In this document: piece by piece, positions 17,780-29,022 of the stretch | Numbering within the stretch: the first letter of the stretch is position 1 | Layout: each line of letters begins with the position of its first letter | Assembly: GCA_022539475.1 (NCBI GenBank) | Contig: VCMS01000214.1 | Span: 1 to 64,000, forward strand | Length of the DNA: 64,000 nucleotides | Direction: 5' to 3' | DNA from: Gracilaria domingensis | Taxonomy: Eukaryota; Rhodophyta; Florideophyceae; Gracilariales; Gracilariaceae | Translations under genes and position numbers: made by a program | Notes under the pieces: generated by a model | What the model was told of the DNA's origin: nothing | Seen by the model: the letters and a program-made list of their open reading frames with translations, nothing else | Database searches by the model: none

Positions 17780-19310
17780 CTCCAAGACTCGTCGCTGCAC
17801 TATCTCTGCAAGATAGTCCTTATCGTGGAGGCCGAGAGCTTCCAGGCACACTGCGCCGTGCCGGCGACAGTATGCCGTCTTCAAGACCACGTTCACCAAC
17901 TCTATAAAGGAGCACCGGCTGCAGCTGCACTTTCTCTGCGACGTCGTCTTGTTCGTGCGGACCAGCGCTGACCTGCACACCGCGTCGTGCTGGCCGTCCT
18001 GTTCGCCGTCTTCAAGGCCATGCGCACCAACTCCATGAAGAAGCTCCGCCCGCGGCCAGACTCTCTCTGCGACGTCATCCTTATCGTGGCAGGGCGGGCG
18101 CTTCCCAGCTCACCGCGCCGTGCTGGTCGCCTTGTCCGCCGTCTTCAAGGCCATGTTCACCATCTCCATGAAGTCGTTCCGCTCGCCCGAGGTCGAGCTG
18201 TGCGCGCTGGACAAGCGCGCATGGCCCATGGCCATGCCCTACATCTTCCACGCGCAGCTGGATATTCATGGCGAGTCTACCGCGCTCATGGCCAGTGACC
18301 ACTGGCCACTGGCCACCTCGCGTGTGTACATGTACAGTACCAGCTGGAACGCCTCGAGTGCTTTGTGCCACAAAGCAAAGTTTGTGGAGAAAATTTTTAG
18401 TGCCGCGCGTTTGCCGGCAAAACTGCTTCCGCGGCGCTGCTGCACCAACCGCAGCAGTACAACCTCGCCGCGTTGAAAGCCGGGTGCTACCGCGCTTTGG
18501 AGGACAACTTTGCAGCGCTTTCGTGGTCGCGCGCCTTCCTGCTGTGCCCGTATCAGCTGCTCACACGCGTCGTGTCCAGGGGCACGCTCATGGTCGAGAG
18601 CGGGATTTTTGTGTCCGAGGCCATCTTGCGGCGGATTCAGGGGGAAGAAAAACAGCCGAGTGAGCACCTGGAACAGCTTCTCGAACAGATACGGCAGCAC
18701 TAGCTTTCTGAAGCTCAGCTCGCCCGAATTGGGCGCTCCGCCATTGTGCTCTAGTGCGATTCGTTGCAAAAAATGGTGTTTGACAGGCTTACCAGATAAC
18801 GAAGTGACGAGAAGGTGGAACACGCGCTTAAAAGCGCGTGTCACCTCAAAGCCGCACTGTGGCGACGCAAAGGTGTTCTCTTTCTCTCATGTGCAGCGTG
18901 CCATCACCAGGAGGCCCGCCGCCGACGAGAAGAAGATTGTTCGAACGCCATGTGCGCTCGACGAGCAGAATGGAAGCCTGTGGCGTCCAAAGGTCTACTC
19001 GAGGGGGTTGGGAAAGGAGAAGAAGCTGTTCCAGTCCCTGTACGTGCATGCCAGAAGCGCTACACAACGTGGTATGGATGTGAAGGCCAAATTCGATATC
19101 TTCTTGAGCAATCGAAAAGATACTATGCAAACGTTTCGTTCTCGTCCTCACACCACTTCAAAGTGGGGAGTGAACATTGCGGCTCTCACCGCTTCTTGCA
19201 ACCGTCTCACTGGAGGAAGACGGGGCCAGGGTGTTTCTTGACGAGAACAGTGACTCTTTGTTGCTTGGAGCCGCGCTTTACATGCCTTGTGCGGCAAAGG
19301 ACAAAATCTG
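17780..19310 (+). pseudogene. BTB/BACK (Kelch-like) protein pseudogene with triplicated BTB segment
   Basis: Remnant of a host-type BTB-BACK protein, a substrate-adaptor family for cullin-3 ubiquitin ligases. BTB words such as LCDVILIV, AVFKAMFTISMKSF and SPEVELCA recur; further on come BACK-like helices (KAGCYRALEDNFAALSWSRAFLL, then LMVESGIFVSEAILRRIQGEE). After about 18800 come beta-type segments (KAKFDIFLSN, SSSHHFKVGSE) resembling a C-terminal sandwich domain. Coding potential jumps between all three plus frames at many places, so no single frame survives. The BTB core is present three times in tandem (starts near 17803, 17934 and 18063). Confidence 0.6.
17803..18190 (+). repeat. Three tandem copies of a 130-bp BTB-coding unit
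   Basis: Units start at about 17803, 17934 and 18063 with CTCTGC(A/G)A and the coding potential of LCDVVLIV. Each runs through GCCGTCTTCAAG-like words to the ACCAACTCCATGAAG-like end. Spacing is 131 and 129 bp. The copies are clearly related but diverged. Confidence 0.65.
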
Positions 19311-21334
19311 TTTTGTTGCAACATGATCTCCACGTTGTTGCGGCTTCCAACTTCAAGCTTTGAAGCCCACCTCGCTTTTGTTTTTCTGCTTTTGCCGAGA
19401 ATCCGCCGCGTAACAGGTTTTCCCATGCTACCGCACGTGTTTGAGCTCGACTTTAGGCGCTTGTGGAGACCTCGTTCACTCGATCCGTCGCAGTTGTCTT
19501 TCGCAGCCCCCTACTGCCACATGCTACTTCTGCTCTTCCTCCCAGCCGCCCCGCTACTTCGTCAGCGGCGCTGTCCGTCCCTCACGGCCGCATGCCGCGC
19601 TCCACCTCGTCCTCGTTGCGTGCCACATGCCTGCATTCCGCAGCACCCCGACAGCGAGCCCGGTGATCCCGAATGGATCCAGCTCGCGCGTGAGCTGGCG
19701 CCTGATTCTGAGGGAGTGCAAAACTCTGCGCGCAAACCACCGAAACGGGACAGTGGAACTATCCGCAGGGTAAATTAGATGAGTTTGACGGCTATGGCGA
19801 AAACCCTTGGGCTGTCTGGAATGACGTCCAGAGTAGGTCTGGCGAACGCGATGCGAAAGTATGAACTGCAAAGCGAGGTTTGCAGTTCTTTGGCGTAGCC
19901 AGAGTGTTCTCAGTGGGTCAACTGAACATGAAGGCGAGCTCTGCTTGGTGCAGTTCCAGCGAGTGCAACATATTCTTCCATTTCCGAACCGTCCTCGAGA
20001 TGATTCAAGGACACAGTGAGGGAGGAAAAAGAAGAGCAGTAGGAGGTTCATCTTTGATTGCGCGATTTGAATTCTTCAGTTTGACCTCGTCAATTGCTGT
20101 CACTTAGAGGTGAGTCTACCCGTCATTTGGGGAGCAAAGGGATGCAGAGAACAATGCAAGGCTATAGCTACTGCCGAAGGTACGAAACAGCGCCATATGT
20201 ATCACCCTCGATGTTCTGGGTTGCTGGGTGCTGGAAAGCGCCCAATCAGATGCTGACTGTATCAAGATTCTTATGCTTTCCGCCGGAGCAAAGTAGGAGA
20301 GGATTCACTCAGCAAAGTCCTTTGCAGTTACCGTAATATCTGCCTTTCTCTACAAACATCTGCATCGGTTTGATTTGCGTTGGCCCGCAGTCATTGTGTA
20401 GATCAAGGATATCTAGAAATATCCGAGCGAAGTCAAGTATCCAAGGTGGACGTGGTGTCGGTTGCATCACTTCACGGTCACCCTTAGCGGTTAGGAATTG
20501 CTGGAGAAAGCGTCACCCTCACTTTTTCGAATACCCGAGTGAGCCATGAAGTGTGGCGCGGCAGAGCTAACAGAGGAACAGACGCATCTACTTCTCACGG
20601 AATGTACATGGCTCTCGGTTAACGTGACACGCCTGGAGTTCAATTTTGAACGAAACTGGTTATGTTGCTACGGCGCATGATCTTCCCCGTCGACTCGATG
20701 GAATTGGGGGCTATCCTCGGCGTTGCGGACTGTCAGTTTGCAAGAAAAAAAAGATCGTGAGTAGCCATCACGCTGATACTTGGAAGCGGAGATGAAGAGA
20801 TTCGAAGTGCTCAGGAGCAGCCAAGGGACGCCGAGGACGCAGACAGAGACGTTGGCAACAGGCGCCGTGGTGAGAATCTACGGCACAAGTAGCTCGAGGT
20901 GTCTTTGTGAGATATTATGCAGTTCGGCAGTCTATTTTGTCGGTAACGTTTGCTTCACGATCTGAGCCTCCCTGAAACGATGCATCGTTCTCATTCACGT
21001 GTGTCTAACGTCGAGCTGGTTGTTTTCTGCTGTTGATATGTAGATGGACGTGTTCTCACTGTTAGTGTGGCTGCCTGTGGGCATACTCTTTCTACTCTGT
21101 TGGCAAAAATTCAGCAGCAAACAATCAGCAGCAGCCCTTTAACTGCTTAGCACCGCTTTCTTCTTGGCAATATATATCGGCCATCGCAGTCTGAGGACGG
21201 AGACTGAATGTTTTGCGTGGTGGCCTGCCGTCTCTTAAGAAGCAGCTAAGAAACTGCTCCTGTCCCTTCGCTCCTCACATGCACTGAACTGATTCCAAGT
21301 ATTCCGCCAAGGAGAACAAGTACGTTTCGGAATC
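19311..21334. other. No gene recognised
   Basis: About 2 kb of mixed composition. Short frames at 19441-19778 are low complexity (Ser, Arg, Pro) and overlap in several phases, so they look non-coding. No RNA gene or repeat was recognised. The last 150 bases hold the likely promoter of the zinc-finger gene, with an AATATATAT box at about 21168. Confidence 0.4.
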
Positions 21335-22264
21335 ATGAATAGAATGCATCATCTTCAGCAGCACCCTGAGCTCCAAGCAGCTCTCCAGTCTTCAAGTTCT
21401 TGCCCAAATGCCGGGACCGTATGTCCGGTCTGTCATAAGGTACGTGTTTAAACTGAGTTCATCATCACATCCTATCCTCGCCTAGCCAAACGTTTACTGA
21501 CCAAGTCAATTGTCGTACTTTTGCTCGGTCTGTTAACAACAAAGGCGTTTGACCGTATGTATAACCTGAAGGTTCACTTTCGAAAACATACTGGGGAGAC
21601 GCCGTACACATGTCCTGTTCACAACTGCTCAAGACAGTTTCGATGGAGAAGTTCTATGGCGCATCACGTGAGGGCGCACCATGATGCGAGTGAGACAGCG
21701 GGGGTGAGCCTTCGGACGTCGAACGATGTACATGGGAACAAATGAAGTGCCAGAGCTCAGAACGCTTCGGTCGTATAACAGCCAGTGCGCCCCACGGCTT
21801 CCATTTCACGCGCACTAAGCATTCAGAAACCGCAGCGCAAAAGAGCTCCAAAAGCCTCAAAAGTAGCAAAGAAACGAGACGCTTTGAAATCCACTGTGGA
21901 GTTGAACGACTCTGTTGTTGAATCGTACGCCGAACCCGACTCCACCCCGTTGCTCACAATCTCCGCTGATCCGCTCAAACTCGTGGACGAGTGTGACTCG
22001 AATGAGGCCGAACTTCTTTCTGTTCTCCCCGATGTCCTGTCCGGGGATACTGATGTTTTGGATGATGTGGATGAGATGTGCTCCTCTATTCCCTCTACGT
22101 TTGCAGAAGATCCGTTGGAAGATTCTGCAGATGTGACGCTTTTCCGGGTGTCCGGATCGGATGATGCTACGAACGCGAAACTCGACGTCCTCGATCGAGA
22201 TGCATTTCTGAAAGCGGCTGTGGAAGCGACAAACCTCCCACTGAACGAATATGCCTTGATGTGA
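21335..22264 (+). CDS. C2H2 zinc-finger protein (three exons)
   Basis: Exons 21335-21439, 21545-21703 and 21782-22264 join in frame through two GT...AG introns (105 and 78 bp), giving about 248 residues. Two C2H2 fingers lie at residues 29-85. The first, CPVCHKAFDRMYNLKVHFRKH, is interrupted by intron 1 between its Cys pair and the rest. A TGETPYTC linker follows, then CPVHNCSRQFRWRSSMAHHVRAHH. Next come a basic stretch (QKPQRKRAPKASKVAKKR, nuclear-localisation-like) and an acidic Ser/Asp/Leu tail like an activation domain. The role is probably a nuclear DNA-binding regulator. The gene reads clean, in contrast to its neighbours. Its last 45 codons recur, mutated, at 26104-26242. Confidence 0.78.
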
Positions 22265-22915
22265 TGAAGTCCAGAAAGGCCAAGCATACGCTCCTGCTCT
22301 ACGACATGTACCGCTCTTCTGGCCGGGAATGCTAACTTACCCGCTAACACATATGCTGCGGTTCTCAACCAACTGCAACACTCCATCGGTGGACGATTCC
22401 TGCTTTGCGTAAAACGGTTGGATTTGTCATATACGATATCACTTGTCCGAGCTTGGGTTCTCGGAATGAACATATCCTGGAGCTTCGTTTGTCAATCCTG
22501 CATTGTGTCGGAGCTTGGAACGTCAATTTTTATGATTCCACATTCACGATGGTCTGTGTCCAAGGTCTTTCCAACTTGCTTCAAGGAAAGCATGCACAGT
22601 ATCTTTTTTTTTCTAACTTGGCAAAAACCTTCATAGACTACGGAAGCACAGATTTGCGTCAGCATCAGTAGCCGGGTGCTACTTTTCGATATACCTTTTA
22701 TCGCTTGTAAATCTGTTTATCACCAAAAGTTTGCTGCTACAACAATTCAACGTCAGCCAATTCAGTGCACGGAGAACCTCACGGGAAGCGTCTCTTTGAC
22801 GATAGATGCTCACAGAGGGCCGGGAGTAAGTTTGCGCGTGACACGAAGGCGTGCCAGAAAAAAGAGTGGGGTGGGGAGTGCAGGGTCGATGAGAGGGGGT
22901 ATTACATATGTTGGT
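22265..22915. other. Intergenic, no gene recognised
   Basis: Convergent gap between the zinc-finger gene and the minus-strand helicase. Moderately AT-rich; only short frames in conflicting phases. Confidence 0.4.
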
Positions 22916-24160
22916 TTAAATAGAGAAGACAGTGTCACAGATTTGGATTCTTTCGGAAAGTTGTTCAACATCTGTAACCCTTTCAATCGTCTTGGAGTAG
23001 TAAGTTTCCAGCTCCTTGAGAATGGCTTTTGTGCGGTCATCGAACAGGAAGCTGATGGCAACTTTTTTGCGCCCAAAGCGTCCCGTGCGTCCGATTCGAT
23101 GCAAGTACGTCTCGGGGTCTGCCTGCGTGCCATACCTGTCGGTGGGCAGATCGTAGTTGATGACGGCATTGACTGCCAGCACATCGACGCCACGACTGAG
23201 CAGGTTGGTGGTGATGAGTACGCGCGTGGTTCCAGCGCGAAATTCGTGAATGACGCGGTCTCTCTCCTCGGGTGTCATGTCGCCACCGTACAGCACCGAC
23301 ACAGTATGTACGTCGTTTCTCAGCCTTTGCGTGAGCGAGTGGGTCTCATGTCTGGTGCGCACAAAGATGATGCTCTGCCCCAACGCAAGCAATGCGTAAA
23401 TGTCGGACAGAATGGAGAAGCGCTCCTCCTTTTTGCCCATGTCAATGTAGTACTGTTTGACCTTGTCAAGCGACAAGGTCTCTCGTTTAATCGTAATCTG
23501 GTTGGCGTTGGGCGCGAGTTCGGTGGCTAGCCTCCGCACGGCGTCCTTGTACGTGGCGGAAAACAGCAGCACCTGCACGTCCCTCGGCAGGTTGCGCTTG
23601 ATTCGGATGGTCTGATCGCCCATGCCGTGCAGATCGACCATCTCGTCGGCCTCGTCCAGCACGAGAACCATAACGGACGAGGTGGTGAACTTGCGCTTCT
23701 TGATAAACTCCATGAACTTTCCGGGCGTGCCCACCAGAATGTGCTCGCGAATGATGCCCAAGCTGGCGGGGGCTCAGTTTTGGCGGCGCTCCTCCTCGGT
23801 GGCCTTGATTGCAAGCGCGGCGGTGGCGCGCGTGAAGTTGCCCAGCGAGATGTTGACGTCGCGAATCGGGCGCGCGAGCTCCCTGGTGGGCACGAGGCAC
23901 AGCGCCTGCGTGGTGAGGGCGTCGGTATCGACGCGCGACAGCATTCCCAGCACGAAGGAGGCGGTTTGCCCGAGCCGTTGTGCGCCTGCGCGATGAAGTT
24001 CTTGTACTCGCCGTTGGCGGGCGGAATCAGGGCAGGCTGGTGGCCTGGATCTTGGAGGGCTTGGAGACGTTCATGTGGTAGATGCCCTTCATGAGCAGCT
24101 CCGACAGGCCGGGCTGCTCGAAGGTGTTTGACGAGTAGTAGGGCGTGGACGGGTCGGCGT
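22916..24160 (-). pseudogene. DDX19/Dbp5-like DEAD-box RNA helicase, frame-disrupted
   Basis: Coding potential runs from about 24145 (SSNTFEQPGLSELLMKGIY, a Q-motif-like start) to a stop at 22916. The clean last 282 codons contain DEAD in VLVLDEADEMVD, FSAT, IIFVRTRHET and the closing HRIGRTGRFGR. The N-terminal part holds AHNGSGK (Walker A) and PTRELA in neighbouring frames. The wording (LHGMGDQTIRI after DEAD) points to the Dbp5/DDX19 mRNA-export helicases. Against the expected reading I see two one-base losses, both in runs of identical bases (near 24035 and 23965), and one in-frame TGA (near 23775). These make it a pseudogene, unless they are assembly errors. The true N-terminus was not found. 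Confidence 0.75.
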
Positions 24161-24512
24161 GCAGCGCCGCGCCGCCGCCGACAAGCGCACGTGCCGCTGT
24201 CACGCGCTTTGGCGCCCGTGCTTTCAGGGCGCGCTGCGCCGCACCGCGGCGCCACTTCCTGCGCGCGCCGCGCCGTCACACTGACATGACGCCGCTCGCC
24301 TGCGCTGCTGCCTCCGCCACCGTCGCCTCCTCCGCCTCCACCGCCGCCGCCGCCCCGCGTCCGCGCCCGCGCCCGAATCCGCGCGCGCAAAATAAACGCT
24401 TTCTGCGTCGCGCGCGCCCCCAGAGCAGCCGCGTTCCCCCCCCGCCCCGCCACGTCGCCGCCAACAAGCGCACTTGCCGCCCCGCAACCCGCGCCACCCC
24501 TCGCCACGCCGC
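24161..24512. promoter_or_regulatory. GC-rich divergent spacer between helicase and armadillo gene
   Basis: Very GC-rich stretch with CCG-type trinucleotide runs at 24300-24370. It separates two genes that point away from each other, so it probably held both promoters. All long frames here are low-complexity Arg/Ala artefacts. Confidence 0.4.
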
Positions 24513-26055
24513 ATGGCCGCGATCGCCGACGACGACGCCGCGGGTGCCACGCGCGCCGCGGCGCTGGACGTTGACGAGATCGGGGTGCCGCCCGTGCCGG
24601 ACGTCTGCGAGATGCCGGGCACCAACTGGGAGGACTTTGACGACCCGCCGTCGCAGCCGTCGCAGCCGCGCCTCGTCGACGCCGCCCCGCCGCCGCCCTG
24701 CTCCGACGCCGTCATGGCCGATCCTACCGCGGTTGCGCAGCACGCGCTGCTGCGCGACGACATGCACTTTCTGGACGAGCTGCCCAGCGCGCCGCCGGCG
24801 ATCGTGCTTTGACTATTCTGAGGCGCTTGACTGTTTCTGAGAACTGTCAAAGATGCATAGGCGGCAATGGGGGCATTGAAGCGGTAGTGGAAATCATGAG
24901 AGCTCATTCTCTACGTACTGGTATTCAGACTCAAGGATGCCTAACATTGGCCAATCTTGATTACCGCAACCGCACCAACAAAGAAGCGGTAATGAAATGC
25001 AGCGGTCTCAAAGTAGTTGTGGGGTCGCTTTCAGCTCTTCTAAACATGGAACAAATCCAGGCATGGGGGTGTCTTGCTATTCGGAACTTTACAAACAGGT
25101 CAGATGCCGGAGAACAAGAGACATCCGTCGCATCTGGCGCTGTGGAGGTACTACTGTCGGCCTTAGAAATACAGGCCGCTTAGAGACGGTGCAGAACAAT
25201 GTGTTGATTGCGCTGACCAACATTGCGAGTCGTTCCCCGTATGGTATGGAGCGTTTGCGAACAGCTGATGGCATCCAAGTACTTGTGTCATCGTTGAAGC
25301 ATAACCTGCACTCTGCGAAGCTGGCAGAAGTCTGTATGTCACTCACCCGCGTTGTGGCTGAAGATGACCGAAACAAGGAGCTGTTTGGTCAAGAGGGCGG
25401 CATTCAGGCCATGACCGCCGTCATGGACACTCAACATGGACATCTGGCTTTCAGTGTGAATGGCTGTGCGGCAGTAAGACATCTGGCATTCCATCGCAAG
25501 ATTCGTGAGATTATGGGCAGTTGTGGCATAATTAGGACCATTGTGTGCGTTACGAACGAATGTTACTACTGCTTCTCCGGACGGGGTGTGTTACGCTTTG
25601 AAGGCTTTATGTAATATAACGTTTAAGTCTTTGGCAAGCAAGACTTATGCTGGAAGATGTGGGGCTGTCGAAGCTACCTTACGTATCATGTCTGACAGCT
25701 CATAGAGGGAAGTAGGTCGGGTTGTTGAAGATGCCTTTAGTCTCTTACGTAACCTCTTGGATGGCGTATCTCAAAATCAATGCAATATGATGAAACACAG
25801 AGGAACTGTGATTGTCCTTGGTGCGGCCTGTGGTCATTGTGAAGCCCTTGCCGGGGTTGCTGAGCACAGCGTAGCCATCTTCGTTAATATGGTAAGAAAT
25901 CGCGGTTTCGCGTCACAGCTGCAAGAAGGCAGCGGTGACGTTGAGTCAATTAGCGAGGAAGCTCCGGAAGGCTCATGAAGGGAACCCACGAGTGGAAACA
26001 CAAGTGAGTAATATTTTACAGGCTCTTGAGAGAGACGTGCGTTCTGTTTCTAGTG
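24513..26055 (+). pseudogene. Armadillo-repeat protein, frame-disrupted
   Basis: From the ATG at 24513 come about 95 acidic, Pro-rich residues, then armadillo repeats: GGNGGIEAVVEIMRAH, QTQGCLTLANLDYRNRTNK, IQAWGCLAIRNFTN, VQNNVLIALTNIASRS, FSVNGCAAVRHLAFH, and on to about 26050. These repeats normally stack into a protein-binding superhelix. Phase changes occur near 24805, 25172 and 25590, with a stop near 25700. The repeats are otherwise well kept, so the breaks are recent or partly errors. The end runs into a copy of the zinc-finger gene tail. Confidence 0.7.
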
Positions 26056-26103
26056 TGGGAAGTACAGAACTTCGGGATTGGAGGACGAAGTCGAGCAATA
26101 CGT

Positions 26104-26242
26104 TTCTAGAAGACCCCCCGGAGGATTCTGCAGATGGGACACTTTTCCCGGTGTCCGGACCGGACGGTGCTACGAACGCGGAACTCGACGCTTTCGATCG
26201 AGATGTATTTATGAAAGCGGCTGTGGAAGCGACAAACCTACT
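26104..26242 (+). repeat. Second copy of the zinc-finger gene's 3' coding end
   Basis: Nearly the same sequence as 22112-22240 (shared stretches include GAGGATTCTGCAGATG-like and GAAAGCGGCTGTGGAAGCGA). It codes EDPPEDSADGTLFPVSGPDG instead of EDPLEDSADVTLFRVSGSDD. It is fused directly behind the armadillo remnant and cut off after the words for EATNL. Confidence 0.8.
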
Positions 26243-26966
26243 GCAGGTGGCGGCGCAGGGCCTCGCACACGCCCTTCTGACCCGCCGCAACGGGCTACCC
26301 AACGCGCGCGGCCGAGGTGACCGGGACGCCGCACGCGCGCGAGGTTACGCTTCTGCGCGACGCGGCGCTGCTGCTGGACCTGCACTCGTGCGACGAGCGC
26401 CGCTACGACGACGGGGCACTGGTAGCCGCCGCTTGGGACGCCCACGCGCCGGACCGGCGGCGCCGCGTCGCGCTGCTCAACAAGCGCCGCGTCCTACTGG
26501 GGCTGGGCTGCGCGATACAGCGCCCGCAGCTTCTGTATCTGGCGGGCCGCGTGGCGCGCAACCCCGAGCTCCCGTGCACAGCGGTGGTGGCGGAGGTGGA
26601 CACGGACGGGCTCAACCAGATCCTGGTGAAGGCAGGCAGCGCGCATATGGAGACTCTCCTTTACAGAAGAAGGGCCAACAAGCTTTATAAGAGCGCTGAC
26701 GGGCGCTGATGTGCACATTGGATTGTACCTGTCGCTCCACGACGGTGGCCCGGAAGAGCTCAACGACGGCGGAACTCGGCAACGCAGCGGGAGGTTTGGA
26801 ATGCGCGGAAAATGCGGCCTGCTTTCCCCATGCGTACAATGGGATGACTCGGACTATGCACGGAACGAGAAGGCAGAAGGAGAAGGGTTTGGAAAACCTG
26901 CTGAAGCGGAAGGCGGTAGATGCAACGCATATGTGAACTAAACTAAAGTGGATTATCGCGGATACA
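26243..26966 (+). other. GC-rich coding-like fragment, unrecognised
   Basis: From 26317 to 26709 one plus frame (LLRDAALLLDLHSCDERRYDDGALVA..., then RVALLNKRRVLLGLG) has a helix-rich, protein-like make-up and high GC, and ends at 26707-26709. It starts abruptly after the zinc-finger fragment, so it looks like a truncated piece of another gene. I do not recognise it; a distant look of GINS subunit PSF1 was not convincing. Beyond 26710 nothing is seen. Confidence 0.35.
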
Positions 26967-28663
26967 CTAAGAACCATCATTGTGGCCCGTTCCACTTGAG
27001 TGCAACATAGATTTGTACTTCTTCAGCAGTTGCACACGTTTATCTTCCAAAACCTCGATCACATCCTCGTCATTGAGCTCACGAGCTCTCTTGAGCGATG
27101 CAGAGCTTTCAGCAAGCATTGTAGCAATCCTAGTACGATTCACAATGTTGTCCATGTCCTGCTCTGCAGAGGACTTCTTTGGTCCTTGCTGACGTTCCAA
27201 ATGCCTCCGCAGAATTGCCGTTTGTTCCTCTGATATCTTGTTCGACCTACTAACTTCTCTAGATGTTTCACCCAATTCCTTAAAGCTTCCGCTATTTCGT
27301 CCACTCGACACTGTCTTTTGGACACTTCGAAACGCCTCATGACTCTGTACACCACCAAGAACACCTTCCTCAACACCTCCTCCTTCCTTCTCAATAAGCT
27401 TTGAGGCCTTATTTAGCAAATTGTTAGATTCATTCTTGGTTCCCAGTCTTGAAACAATAAAAAAGATATAAGCACGCTTTGCATCGGCAGTAAGAGCTCC
27501 ACCTGGAGATCTCTCCAGAAACTTTGAAATGTTCGACGGGTCATTTTGACCTGACACAGACCAATTCACTCTGGCCCGCGTCACTAAAGCTCTAATGTTT
27601 TCAAACTGCCTTCGCAAAACAGCTGCCCCTCTATAACACAGCGGACGATTATTTGAATCCATGTTGTCCAGCTTACCAGCAAAGCAATGCTTGGAATCTA
27701 CAGCATTGTCATTAAAACGATCCGCAATTATAAGCCAGAACGACTCACGAGAGACTCTGGCGTTGAGCTCGTCCTTAGTCAAAATATCACCAATAGCTTT
27801 GTCCAACGCCAAATTTGCTTGGTCATCATCCCGAAGAATAATCATCAACCTAGCAAATTCGTTCAGGCTGAAATAAGGTTCTTTGTGCCCTGATTCTTCT
27901 TCCAGCGTTAGTGGAAACTGCTCAGACCCCTGCGGCATTCTCTGCTCTGCCCTAATGAGCCGCTCAAATTTGCCGCGATCCCTCTGGTGAAGCATGTTCA
28001 CAAATTCACCGACTTGTGGTAGCTCCGTTAAAGTGCTTCTGCTTTGAATACAGTTCTTTTCCCACCCAAAGAACGACATCAAACTTGAGTTAAGAGAAAT
28101 ACAGTCTCTTATACTAACGTCTTCCAAACTCTTGACATGAAAGAAAAGAACGATCTGCGAAAGCAATTGTGCTTGCTTTCTACCATGAACAACCAAGTGA
28201 TAAGGCTTACAAACGTCTCGTAGTTGGGCAACTGTTTTTTTCGAGGTAGAAATGAATACAGATATGTCATGCGTTGTTCTCGAAAGTGCGGGACGTTGAA
28301 TGGAGACACAGTTACCTCCGACGATGAAGGAGCATCGCCCGCACTTGCACTAGGTTGTTCGGGTGCAACTGCATTTCGACTGTCAATGTTTCCTCGCGCA
28401 GTTGGAAGAGGTACGCTTTGAGGGAGCGCGGACGCAGAGCTCGAATGTTTGCGTGGACTGCGACGTGGTTCTGATCGTGCAATACGGTCGTTATGTGGGT
28501 GAAGTGAGTTGTGCTTACGGGGACTCTTTCGTATTTCATGCTGTAGGGAATGTAGTGCTCGCGTTTGGGCCGGCGCGGCGGTCCCGATAGGTGAAGAAGA
28601 GAACAACGAACGGTGTTCTGCTTTTGGAGGAATTTTTTGACTTGAGAATTGCTTGTGGGACAT
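26967..28663 (-). CDS. Two-exon gene of unknown function, possible transposon DNA-binding partner
   Basis: Exon 1 is 28663-28211 (151 codons) and exon 2 is 28154-26967; the 56-bp intron 28155-28210 has GT...AG ends and keeps frame. Product about 546 residues. The N-terminal 130 are Ser/Pro/Arg-rich (two SPRKHSS-type motifs). Residues about 215-360 form a helical domain with Trp anchors (SRESFWLIIADRFN, RARVNWSVSGQNDPSNISKF, AYIFFIV). The order resembles the SANT/Myb-like proteins that are abundant near transposons in oomycetes and algae, with a W-x-x-SGQ(N/H)D core; this is by memory of the pattern, not a search. The last 90 residues are charged and coiled-coil-like. It lies 385 bp inside the right inverted repeat, as a Harbinger partner protein would. 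Both exons are clean. Confidence 0.6.
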
Positions 28664-29022
28664 ATCGTTGAAACGGAGAAGAAAAGACTGCGTTAGGAGC
28701 AGCGCAGTTTGGGGAACGCAACTCTCTGAAAAAGGAGAGTATAAAAAGTCTATAATGAAAGGTGGTGCTGCACCCTAGGCACTCGGAGATGTATGTGCAA
28801 CTTGCCCTACAATGCACAAGACGTGTTGTATCTGGCACTTTAGTCCGGTAGGGAGTCAATGAATTTGAATTCGAATGATTGGAAGTAATAGCAACAAGTG
28901 CGTTGTTCTGGTTTGTCAATGGGGCCTCTTTACAGGTTTTGGGGTTTTGAACAAAAGCTTCGGGGCGTTAACGAGCGTTTATGGGCCACCTATTTCCTGC
29001 CAATGAATGGCCGTTCACGTGG
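28664..29022. promoter_or_regulatory. Upstream region of the two-exon gene
   Basis: About 360 bp between the gene's ATG and the right inverted repeat. There is a TATA-like element on the minus strand near 28741-28750 (reverse of GTATAAAAAG). No other feature. Confidence 0.3.

Noticed and set aside
26317-26709. GINS subunit PSF1 or arginase-like fragment
   Set aside because: Only a vague resemblance in NKR-type words; no diagnostic motif, so left unnamed.
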